NCBI GenBank assembly: GCA_030426085.1
Contig: JAUHYW010000026.1
Coordinates: 1-64,000 of the forward strand
DNA length: 64,000 bases
Source: a bacterium
GTDB taxonomy: Bacteria > Myxococcota_A > Bradymonadia > UBA7976 > UBA1532
Direction of reading: 5' to 3'
Both the position numbers and the translations under genes were made by a program. How positions within the stretch are numbered: the stretch's first letter is position 1; every line of letters begins with the position of its first letter. Below, piece by piece: positions 58,301 through 64,000 of this stretch. The notes below the pieces were generated by a model that was not told where the DNA came from, searched no databases, and saw only the letters and a program-made list of their open reading frames with translations.

Positions 58301-58444
58301 GGCGGGCCAGACGTCGAGGTGAAGCCCGGCGGCGTGGAAGGCGGCCTGGTTGAGCCGGCGCACGGTCTCGACGAGGCGGATGCGCTCCGGTTGCAGGTCG
58401 GGGCCGAAGGCGGGGTAGAGGCGGACGTGGCGGCGGGTCTGCAT
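55202..58444 (-). CDS. NACHT NTPase with DUF4062-like N-terminus and C-terminal FGE (sensor) domain
   Basis: 1080 aa. N-terminal 160 residues are an alpha/beta DUF4062-like module (RRHVRLYPAFGPDLQPERIRL, ADVDLIVVALYNRL). After a variable linker comes NACHT: Walker A GDPGSGKTT near 341-349, Walker B VAVLLDGLDEV, VLSSRPAG, LAATPILLTAIAIV, RFRHLQFQEFLAG. Residues about 810-1080 are an FGE/C-type-lectin-like domain: IQRWPVTVGEFAPFVEAGGY, LTWYAARAWCRW, IRLPTEFEWACAAR, GLWDMAGNVFEWC, VLRGGGW, VGFRCVA. Catalytic Cys residues of FGE are not apparent. Same layout as the convergent 51873 protein but its N-terminal and NACHT parts are clearly divergent; only the 3' end is near-identical. ATG 58444 has no strong site. 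Confidence 0.85.
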   Translation of the reverse strand: MQTRRHVRLYPAFGPDLQPERIRLVETVRRLNQAAFHAAGLHLDVWPAEPRVGLPDGPDGLLDPAIADVDLIVVALYNRLRDAHPDPIDDAIDATLARWHAAPPRVLVYRCDRPANLGTARALRAKLAVVDLLGRLARLGEPTPFVEPVAFERVLYADLLATVPRHFAEADAGPVEAAEPPEPDVFIAEVMATCGAMPMQGLLGDKAAGELSIDDVYVSLYAERPAADRRGGLRARGLFGGVAAGLGPGEDGPLLAALKAIDDDIDPQAAEPSPEHAALLGDGLAAAGAPDDEARRPETLTVVWRRLLAGPRTAKAVERALRTVRIEDALRRCAHLLIEGDPGSGKTTTLKRIAVALARARRDDAADAEAMGFRAPFPLPLFVPLRHVWATLRALSPAARTRAGARTLIDFLVERYGAWVGPALKRGGVAVLLDGLDEVADTALRARTARVVAAFTRAHPRCRFVLSSRPAGLDDTIAKVLTGAGGLTHTRVAPLDRAQIGQFVTAWYRAMVRDPARAERQAKKLLARVDRNADLAGLAATPILLTAIAIVHQTGDLPERRAALYERCVQALAHRWDWHKDEFGRDLCAELRQDDKLAILMEAAWIAHAQGKQDQLIEPGALARVVRDVLTEAGEPPPGEARSAELVARLAERSGLLVAEGLAWRFRHLQFQEFLAGRRAMQRADDPAAALGPHLLDPWWWEPILLGLAFKAEHDCGQAHRQLRELTQRFVPRTPPAARVTAGGVLARALSDLRHYREKAGDLAESARRLQAPFVRLVADPNRPGALRHRRAMAEALGWFGDPRMKPAYRWVAVEPARFWVGTAPGDEIAARYDVDWEHAGRWHEPLPYGFHIQRWPVTVGEFAPFVEAGGYRDDALWDDAPGLAEWRHSPAGEPQDWDEQRSRPPNTPVAGLTWYAARAWCRWRDARGDKPPGTTIRLPTEFEWACAARRAGDQRLYAWGDDPPTPERAAYKAGEEDDPTRPTPIGLYPAGARGLWDMAGNVFEWCADPWVFGDDRVSSWLRGRDVHDARVLRGGGWFDEPVLLRVSFRSAEHPDGRFGDVGFRCVAVPAGSSPGPKGP

Positions 58445-58528
58445 GGGCGACCATAGCCCGGCCGACGGGGGATGTCAGGGGGCCGGGCGCGGGTGTTGGA
58501 GCGGTGTAATGCCGCGCGGCGCCGGGCA

Positions 58529-61423
58529 TCACTGCCCGATGAACTGCTCGGCGAGGCCCCGGGGCGTGCCGTCGGCGTCGAGCCACGCGTCGAGGACCAG
58601 CGCGTCGGCGATGTCGTCGCCGCCCATCAGCTTGTCGAGGATGCGCCCCGGCAGCGGGCGGGTCATCGGCGGGTTGTCTCCGCAGCCCGCCCGGGCGGGC
58701 TCGGGCGCGACGCAGTGGCCGGTCGAGACGTTGACGATGTTGCCCGGCTCGACCATGCGGTCGAGGTCGTAGGCCACCTGACCCACCCGCTCGGCGAAGG
58801 CCTCGGCGGGCGCCTCGGCGCACCACCCGCGGTCGGCGCGGGGGTCGAGGGGGTTGATGGGGCAGCCGTCGTCGCCGAAGAGGAAGAGCCCGGTGCCCAG
58901 GCCGGTGATCATGCGCACGTAGAACGGGGAGTTGCGCTGATTGCCCGGGTTCTGGCCGATCTCGCGGCGCAGGACGTCGAAGTCGATGGCGGCGAAGTCC
59001 CGCCGCTCGTAGGCCGCGGCGAAGAGGTCGTACTCGGCCATCAGCGCCCGGTCGCTCGTCATGTCGGCGTTGATGTGGCAGCCGACGCAGTACAGGGGGC
59101 CCTCCTGCCCGGGCGCGGTGGCGCCGCGGATGGAGTGGGGGGCCATGGCGTCGGCCGAGAGCGCGGGGAAGAGGTTGCGGCCGTTGCGCCCGGGGCTGTT
59201 GCCTTCGCCCCGGCGGTCGCCGAAGGCGAAGGTCGGCGAGGTGCGCGCCGGGCCGTCGGTGAAGCGCCAGAAGGCTTTCTCGGCGGGCGAGAACCGGGTG
59301 ATGCGGCCCCGGGGGCCGACGCCGATATAGGTGAGGATCGGGGTCTGATAGATCGTGTTCGGGCTGGCATCGGCGAGCAGGGTGCGTTCGCCGGTCATAT
59401 GGCTGAAGGCTGGCGGGTCGTCGTCGCCGACGATGCGGCCGGCGATGTGGCATCCGATGCAGTTGTTGGTCCACGAGGCATGGCACGCGGCGCAGTCGAG
59501 GGTCTCCATGTGGGTGAACCCCGGGGCGACGAGGTTGCCGTCGTCCTGCCGGGGTCCGGTGCCGGTCTGCCCGTTGCCGTCGGCCCGACCCATGGCGTAC
59601 GACGCCTTCGGGCTGTACAGAGGCCGGTCGTCGGTCGGATGCATACGGGGGGTGTTGACGGTCACGTCGCGGGTCTGCACGACATAGTACATGTCCCCCT
59701 CGATGCGGCTGCGCAGCCAGTAGTGGCCGGCGGCGTCCTTGGTGACGTGGCGCAGCGGGTTGCCGCCGGCGTCGACCGCGCACTCGGCCGGCTCGCCGGT
59801 GTACGTCTCGCACGGCTCGGTGCGGGCGAAGGCGTCGACGGTGCCATGGCACGACTCGCATGTGATGCGGGTCGCGTGCTCTTTGCGGCTGACGATCTCG
59901 CTCGAGGTGGGGTCGTCGGCGGTGCCCCCGTGCACGTCGCGGCTGCCATGGCAGTCGATGCAGACCATGCCCGCCTCGGCGTGCACGTCGGGCGGGGTGT
60001 CGTCCCGGCCGTCGCCGTCGTAGTCCTCGAACTCGAGGTAGCGGTCGGCGGGGCGGCCGTCGAAGGTGGCGCTGGTGGCGGGGTCGATCAGGTCGATCCG
60101 GGGCCCGGTGCCGCCGTAGGGGGCGGGGTCGATGGCCCGGTAGCGGGCGGGGCTGAACGGGTATTGGCGCGTGGCCCCGAGGTCGCCGTCGGGGTCGGGG
60201 CGGATGCCCCAGTATTGCAGCACGGTCTGGTTGCTGTCCCGATGGCACGCGAGGCACGCCCGGTCGCTGATGCCCCGGATGGTGGTGCCGTTGGGCAGGG
60301 TCTTGATCACGTTACGGATCTGGTGGTCGCGGACGTGCGGGCGCTCCCCGGGCTGCAAGGCGTCGGGGTCGGCCGGCTCGTCGCGGGGGATGTTGACGTC
60401 GTTGCCCCGGTAGCGGCCGTTGTTGGCGTACTCCATGTGGCACGCGGGGCAGCCCGAGGCCCGGTAGCGGCCGGCGCGGTCGTTCGAGCCGGCGCTCCAC
60501 AGGTGGCAGTCGCCGCAGCGGGCGTTCACCTGGGCGTCGATCAGATCGGCGAGGGCGGTGCCGGCGCCGACCCGGTTGGGGCGGTCGACCTCGCTCTGGT
60601 CGACGTCGCCTTCGAGGTCCCGGGCGGCGAAGCCGTCCAGCGGGCCCCCGAAGCCGGCGGGTTCGGGCTGGGCGGTGAGCCCGCCGATCGCCCGGGGGGC
60701 CGTCGTGGCGCTCAGCGGGGGCTGCCCGGCCCGGGGGTCGACCCCGACGGCGAAGCGGGCCCCGGAGAAGATCCCGGCGTTGGTGGCGTGCAGCCCCCGG
60801 GGCACCCACTCGGCGTGGTGCTCGGCGTGGCACCCCGCCTGCCCGCAGCCCCGGCCGGCGGTGACGACCCGCAGGTCGCCGGGGTTGACGAATTGCAGGT
60901 AGTCCAGCCGGGTGTGGCGGCGGCCGTCGACGTCGTAGGGCTCGCCGGCCCGGCGGTCGAGGCCGGTGAGGGTGAGCCGCTCGACGTGGGCCGCGAGGTC
61001 CCCGGCCCGGTGGTCCCGGTCGCCGACCTCGGGCGGCGGGGGCACGTGGCTGCCGCGCGCGTCGCCGCCCGCGCCGTCGCCGCCGTGGCAGCCGGTGCAC
61101 GGGATCGCGTCGGATGGGGGGAAGGCGTGGGGGTTGGCGAGCCCGCCGCCGCTGTAGTCGTCGGCCGCCCGGGCGCCGTTGTGGCAGATCATGCAGCTCT
61201 CGGCGTCGCAGCCGACGATCTGCTCGTCGGTGGCCCCGTCGCAGTCGTCGTCGACGCCGTTGCACTGCTCGTCGGTCGGGGTGCACGGCGCCGGTTCGGG
61301 CTCGGGGTCGGGCGCGCCCCCGTCGGGGCGGGCGGGCAGCTCGGGAAAGTAGTCGATGCAGCCGCCGAGGCAGAGGGCGAGGGCGATGGCAGGCGCTGCG
61401 CGGCGCGGGCCCGGGCGGGTCAT
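58529..61423 (-). CDS. multiheme c-type cytochrome lipoprotein
   Basis: 964 aa. Lipobox CLGGC near residue 20 and a Pro/Glu spacer, then a DEQCNGVDDDCDG Cys-Asp motif common in myxobacterial surface proteins. Ten CxxCH heme sites are visible (CMICH, CTGCH, CGDCH, CPACH, CLACH, CIDCH, CESCH, CAACH, CIGCH, CVGCH) plus one wider CGQAGCH, so up to eleven hemes, spread over residues about 75-800. Many extra His residues can serve as distal ligands. It should be lipid-anchored outside the cytoplasm and move electrons, perhaps to the surface. ATG 61423 follows GGAGG. It lies 84 bp upstream of nothing on its own strand except the NACHT-FGE gene. Confidence 0.88.
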   Translation of the reverse strand: MTRPGPRRAAPAIALALCLGGCIDYFPELPARPDGGAPDPEPEPAPCTPTDEQCNGVDDDCDGATDEQIVGCDAESCMICHNGARAADDYSGGGLANPHAFPPSDAIPCTGCHGGDGAGGDARGSHVPPPPEVGDRDHRAGDLAAHVERLTLTGLDRRAGEPYDVDGRRHTRLDYLQFVNPGDLRVVTAGRGCGQAGCHAEHHAEWVPRGLHATNAGIFSGARFAVGVDPRAGQPPLSATTAPRAIGGLTAQPEPAGFGGPLDGFAARDLEGDVDQSEVDRPNRVGAGTALADLIDAQVNARCGDCHLWSAGSNDRAGRYRASGCPACHMEYANNGRYRGNDVNIPRDEPADPDALQPGERPHVRDHQIRNVIKTLPNGTTIRGISDRACLACHRDSNQTVLQYWGIRPDPDGDLGATRQYPFSPARYRAIDPAPYGGTGPRIDLIDPATSATFDGRPADRYLEFEDYDGDGRDDTPPDVHAEAGMVCIDCHGSRDVHGGTADDPTSSEIVSRKEHATRITCESCHGTVDAFARTEPCETYTGEPAECAVDAGGNPLRHVTKDAAGHYWLRSRIEGDMYYVVQTRDVTVNTPRMHPTDDRPLYSPKASYAMGRADGNGQTGTGPRQDDGNLVAPGFTHMETLDCAACHASWTNNCIGCHIAGRIVGDDDPPAFSHMTGERTLLADASPNTIYQTPILTYIGVGPRGRITRFSPAEKAFWRFTDGPARTSPTFAFGDRRGEGNSPGRNGRNLFPALSADAMAPHSIRGATAPGQEGPLYCVGCHINADMTSDRALMAEYDLFAAAYERRDFAAIDFDVLRREIGQNPGNQRNSPFYVRMITGLGTGLFLFGDDGCPINPLDPRADRGWCAEAPAEAFAERVGQVAYDLDRMVEPGNIVNVSTGHCVAPEPARAGCGDNPPMTRPLPGRILDKLMGGDDIADALVLDAWLDADGTPRGLAEQFIGQ

Positions 61424-61527
61424 GTCCGATGGCCTCCGTGTGCGGTGCGGCGGGGCGGCCCGCATTGACAGGGTCTCACCCCGGGGCCCACGATACGCCG
61501 ACCGGGGAGCGACGGACAGGTGTTCGC

Positions 61528-62286
61528 ATGGCATCAGCGCGCAGATCGGGGGTCGTCGGGCTGGCGCTGACACTCGCCGTCGGGCCGGCCGCCGCGGTCG
61601 AGGGGGGCTGCTTCGCCGCGGGCGACGCGATGGCCGCCGAGCGCTGGGCCGAGGCGGTGACGCTGCTCGAGGCGCGGGTCGAGGCCCCCGCGTGCGCCGA
61701 GAACGCGGGCAACCTGCGCTACAGCCTGGGGTTCAGCCTCGAGCAGCTCGCCGCCGATGATCCGTCGCGCGCGTGTGATGCGGCCGAGGTCTATCGGGCG
61801 GTGCGGGCCGACGACGCGGCGGTCGCCGAGGCGGCGAAGGCCGGCGCCGAGCGGGCCGAGGCGCTGTGTGCCCGCAGCCGGCGCACGGTGACGGTGAGCG
61901 ATCCGCCGGAGGACGCGCCGCCGGTGGTCGAGACCCGGGTCGAGCCGGCGCCCGAGCCGGGCGCGCTGCGGTGGATCCTGGCCGGCTCGGCGGTGGGGCT
62001 GGCGGCGGCCGGCGGGGTGCTGCTGTTTCTGGGGGTGCAGGCCGACGACGAGCGCGCGGCGGCCGAGGCGGTGTGGCTCGACCCCGGCGTGAGCGACGCC
62101 GAGGCGCAGGCGGCCCGGGGGGACTTCGATGAGGCCGGCGGCCGGGCGACCGCCTTGGGGATCTCGGGCTGGGCGGCGCTGGCGGCGTCGGTCGGGCTGG
62201 GCGTCGCGGCGGTGGCGGTGTGGAGCGCCGACGGGCCCGCGGTGGCGGTGGGTCCGGGCGGGATGAGCCTCGGCTGGCGCTTCTGA
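61528..62286 (+). CDS. TPR-like periplasmic/membrane protein
   Basis: 252 aa. Signal peptide to about residue 23. The helical module GGCFAAGDAMAAERWAEAVTLLE, NLRYSLGFSLEQLA and DPSRACDAAEVYRAV is shared with the 35374 protein. A Pro/Glu stretch leads to two hydrophobic segments: about 143-168 (WILAGSAVGLAAAGGVLLFLGV) and about 210-232 (ISGWAALAASVGLGVAAVAVW), and a short tail. Probably inner-membrane with the N-terminal module outside. ATG 61528 follows AGGTG. It is divergent from the cytochrome gene (104-bp gap) and converges on the hydroxylase gene. Confidence 0.65.
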   Translation: MASARRSGVVGLALTLAVGPAAAVEGGCFAAGDAMAAERWAEAVTLLEARVEAPACAENAGNLRYSLGFSLEQLAADDPSRACDAAEVYRAVRADDAAVAEAAKAGAERAEALCARSRRTVTVSDPPEDAPPVVETRVEPAPEPGALRWILAGSAVGLAAAGGVLLFLGVQADDERAAAEAVWLDPGVSDAEAQAARGDFDEAGGRATALGISGWAALAASVGLGVAAVAVWSADGPAVAVGPGGMSLGWRF

Positions 62287-62299
62287 TCGTCCCGAGCGC

Positions 62300-63160
62300 T
62301 CAGGGCCGCCGGCGGAAGGGCGCGGCGAGCTGGCCCAGGTAGTCGGTGGGGTAGTCTTCGTCGCCTTCGAATCCGATGCCATCCGGTGGGATGTCATGCC
62401 CCGGGTGATAGCGGGTGCCGAAGATCAGATCCCAGCAGATGAGGTTGCCCCCGTAATTGGCCCGGGCGCCGGGGCCGGTGCGGGCGTGGTGCCAGCGGTG
62501 CAGCTCGGCCATGGCGAAGACGTGATTCAGCGGGCCGAGGCGCAGGTCGAGGTTGGCGTGCTGGAACATGCCGTGGATCGCGCCGACGACGAGGAACAGC
62601 GACAGGATCGGGGCCGGGGTGCCCAGCAGCATCAGCACCGGGAGCTGGGTGAAGAAGACGAGGCCGGCGTCGAGCGGGTGGAACCGCCCGGCGTTGAGCC
62701 AGTACATGCGCGGCGCGCTGTGATGCACCGCGTGCAGCCGCCACAGCGCGGGCGTGGTGTGCATCCAGCGGTGCAGCCAGTAGTAGGGCAGCTCGGCGAT
62801 GATCAGCGCCAGCGCGAGCTGGAGCGGCCAGGGCCAACCGACGGGCCACAGCGTCCAGGGCACGTCGGCGGCGCCGAGGAGCGCGGCGAGGCCGGCGAGG
62901 AAGGCGGCCCGCAGGATCTCGGAGAGCGCGACGAACGAGACGACGGTGTGCAGCAGGTCGGTGAGGCGGTCGCGGCGGGGGCGGTTCCAGTCGGGGTCGA
63001 AGGGCATGATCCGCTCGGCGACGCCGACGATCAGCGCGGCGAGCAGCGAGGCGGCGCCGACGACGAGCGGGGGGTCGACGGTTGTCATCGCCCGGTGGGC
63101 CAGGGCGACGCCGCCGAACATGACCAGCGGGAAGAGTCCGTAGCGGGCGATGGCTCTCAT
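62300..63160 (-). CDS. fatty-acid hydroxylase/sterol desaturase superfamily protein
   Basis: 286 aa. Several membrane helices in the first 170 residues and the di-iron His boxes of the family: HRWMH (about 130), HAVHH (about 143), HRWHH (about 223). Such enzymes hydroxylate or desaturate lipids in the membrane using O2. The substrate cannot be told. The ATG overlaps the stop of the TrmH-like gene (ATGA), so the two are translationally coupled although functionally unlike. GC and codon use fit the genome. Confidence 0.85.
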   Translation of the reverse strand: MRAIARYGLFPLVMFGGVALAHRAMTTVDPPLVVGAASLLAALIVGVAERIMPFDPDWNRPRRDRLTDLLHTVVSFVALSEILRAAFLAGLAALLGAADVPWTLWPVGWPWPLQLALALIIAELPYYWLHRWMHTTPALWRLHAVHHSAPRMYWLNAGRFHPLDAGLVFFTQLPVLMLLGTPAPILSLFLVVGAIHGMFQHANLDLRLGPLNHVFAMAELHRWHHARTGPGARANYGGNLICWDLIFGTRYHPGHDIPPDGIGFEGDEDYPTDYLGQLAAPFRRRP

Positions 63161-64000
63161 GGCTCGGCGTTGGCCCGCCACGCGAGCAGGACGGTGGTGG
63201 TGGCGGCGGCGACGTTGAGGCTGTCGATGGCGCCGTACATCGGGATCTCGACGACGAGGTCGGCCGCCCGGCGCAGGCGGGGGGGCACGCCGATGTCTTC
63301 GGCGCCCATCACGAAGAGCGGGCGCGGGGGGTAGTCGGCCCGGTGGAACGGCACGCTGTCGGGGGTCTGCTGTACGGCGACGATCTGGTAGTCGGCCTCG
63401 CGGGCCATGCGGATCAACGCGGCGGGGTCGGGCGCGTGGCGCAGCGGCAGGAGGCGGTCGGTGCCCCGGGCCGGGCTGCGGAAGAGCTCGCCCCGGCCGA
63501 CGAGGAAGACCTCCCGCAGGCCGGCGGCCTCGGCGCTGCGCACGGCGACGCCGAGGTTGATGTCGAACCGGGGGTGGCACATGGCCAGCGCGGCCGGGCG
63601 GCGGCGGGCCCGGGGGATGGGGTCGCCGGGGCGCAGGCCGTAGGGCGGCTTCGCCGAGGGCGCGTCGCTGCGGGCGTGGGGGCCGAGGCGGCGGTCGAGG
63701 GCGGCGGCGGTGTAGTGGCCGGCGCGGGCCCGGGCGGCGAGCCAGGCGACGCCCGGGTCGCGGTCGGCGCACAGCGCGGCGAGCGCGGGGTGTTCGGGGG
63801 GCAGGGCCCGGGCGGCGGCGGCGCGCACCCGGGGGTCGGCGTCGGTGACGAGGGGCGCGACGGCGTCGAGCGCGCGCCGGCGGGCGAGTCCCCAGGCGGC
63901 GGCGACCCGCGGGCCGTCGAGCAGCGCGGCGAGGGCGTCCCGGTCGGCGAGGTGGTCGAGCGCGGTGGCGTCGCCCCGGGCGGCGGCGGCGGCCAGGGCT
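63157..64000 (-). CDS. HEAT-like repeats fused to TrmH/SpoU RNA 2'-O-methyltransferase, N-terminus beyond the window
   Basis: The C-terminal 150 residues are a SpoU/TrmH methyltransferase with the trefoil-knot motifs: motif 1 NLGVAVRSAEAAG, motif 2 LFVMGAEDIGVPP, motif 3 IPMYGAIDSLNVAAAT. They would transfer a methyl from S-adenosylmethionine to a ribose 2'-OH of tRNA or rRNA. Before it lie at least 130 residues of HEAT/Armadillo-like repeats (DADPRVRAAAARAL, DRDPGVAWLAARAR) that continue past the right edge, which is unusual for the family and may bind RNA or a partner. The start is outside the window. Confidence 0.85.
   Translation of the reverse strand, partial: ALAAAAARGDATALDHLADRDALAALLDGPRVAAAWGLARRRALDAVAPLVTDADPRVRAAAARALPPEHPALAALCADRDPGVAWLAARARAGHYTAAALDRRLGPHARSDAPSAKPPYGLRPGDPIPRARRRPAALAMCHPRFDINLGVAVRSAEAAGLREVFLVGRGELFRSPARGTDRLLPLRHAPDPAALIRMAREADYQIVAVQQTPDSVPFHRADYPPRPLFVMGAEDIGVPPRLRRAADLVVEIPMYGAIDSLNVAAATTTVLLAWRANAEP

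Noticed and set aside
47000-58500. DGR reverse transcriptase or template repeat inside the window
   Set aside because: No protein with a reverse-transcriptase motif and no adenine-rich copy of the variable block was seen, so any DGR must lie elsewhere.

Overview
The window is very GC-rich (roughly 70%+) and reads as a Myxococcota-type chromosome (former Deltaproteobacteria). Pointers are three proteins with a MYXO-CTERM-like tail (Cys motif, hydrophobic helix, Arg cluster), thrombospondin type 3 and PKD repeat proteins, giant Cys-rich lipoproteins, tandem Ser/Thr kinases, a DUF4157 protein and a multiheme cytochrome lipoprotein. No rRNA, tRNA, CRISPR array or transposase was seen. The genus cannot be told from sequence alone.

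Layout. 1-3.2 kb: a HEAT-repeat protein running off the left edge and a HAD-type phosphatase lipoprotein. 3.2-7.8 kb: first defence-like block, with an AIPR-family gene, a strictly phased 43-bp repeat array, and an ATPase + TOPRIM pair whose TOPRIM gene looks frameshifted. 7.9-12.9 kb: a small lipoprotein, then a minus-strand run (43-aa basic protein, gloB, ettA, TPR protein, small membrane protein). 13.0-16.3 kb: a second ATPase + nuclease-like pair followed by a MATE transporter. 16.3-35.4 kb: a cell-surface block of large secreted or lipid-anchored proteins (Cys-rich/PPC, PKD/beta-propeller, Glu-Gly-linker, nidogen/TSP3, VWA/TSP3). 35.4-39.6 kb: two paralogous transmembrane Ser/Thr kinases and a periplasmic/outer-membrane protein. 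39.8-46.6 kb: a toroid + TSP3 + 15-copy Cys-rich repeat surface protein and a FadL-like operon. 46.7-51.6 kb: an HTH regulator, small proteins, a DUF4157 protein, an FGE-domain pseudogene and a histidine-kinase-like protein. 51.9-58.4 kb: two convergent NACHT-FGE proteins. 58.5-64 kb: an undecaheme-type cytochrome lipoprotein, a TPR-like membrane protein, a fatty-acid hydroxylase and a HEAT/TrmH fusion running off the right edge.

The most striking signal is at the convergent 3' ends of the two NACHT-FGE genes. A 180-bp block is shared without gaps; 12 of its 14 mismatches fall in 62 nt that encode the exposed positions of the C-type-lectin-like FGE fold. Ten of 14 mismatch columns contain an adenine in one copy, and a GC-rich hairpin follows each stop codon. 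This is what targets of a diversity-generating retroelement (DGR) look like, although no reverse transcriptase lies in the window. A damaged third copy lies at 49.7-50.2 kb. I read the region as a set of STAND/NACHT conflict proteins with a hypervariable sensor tail.
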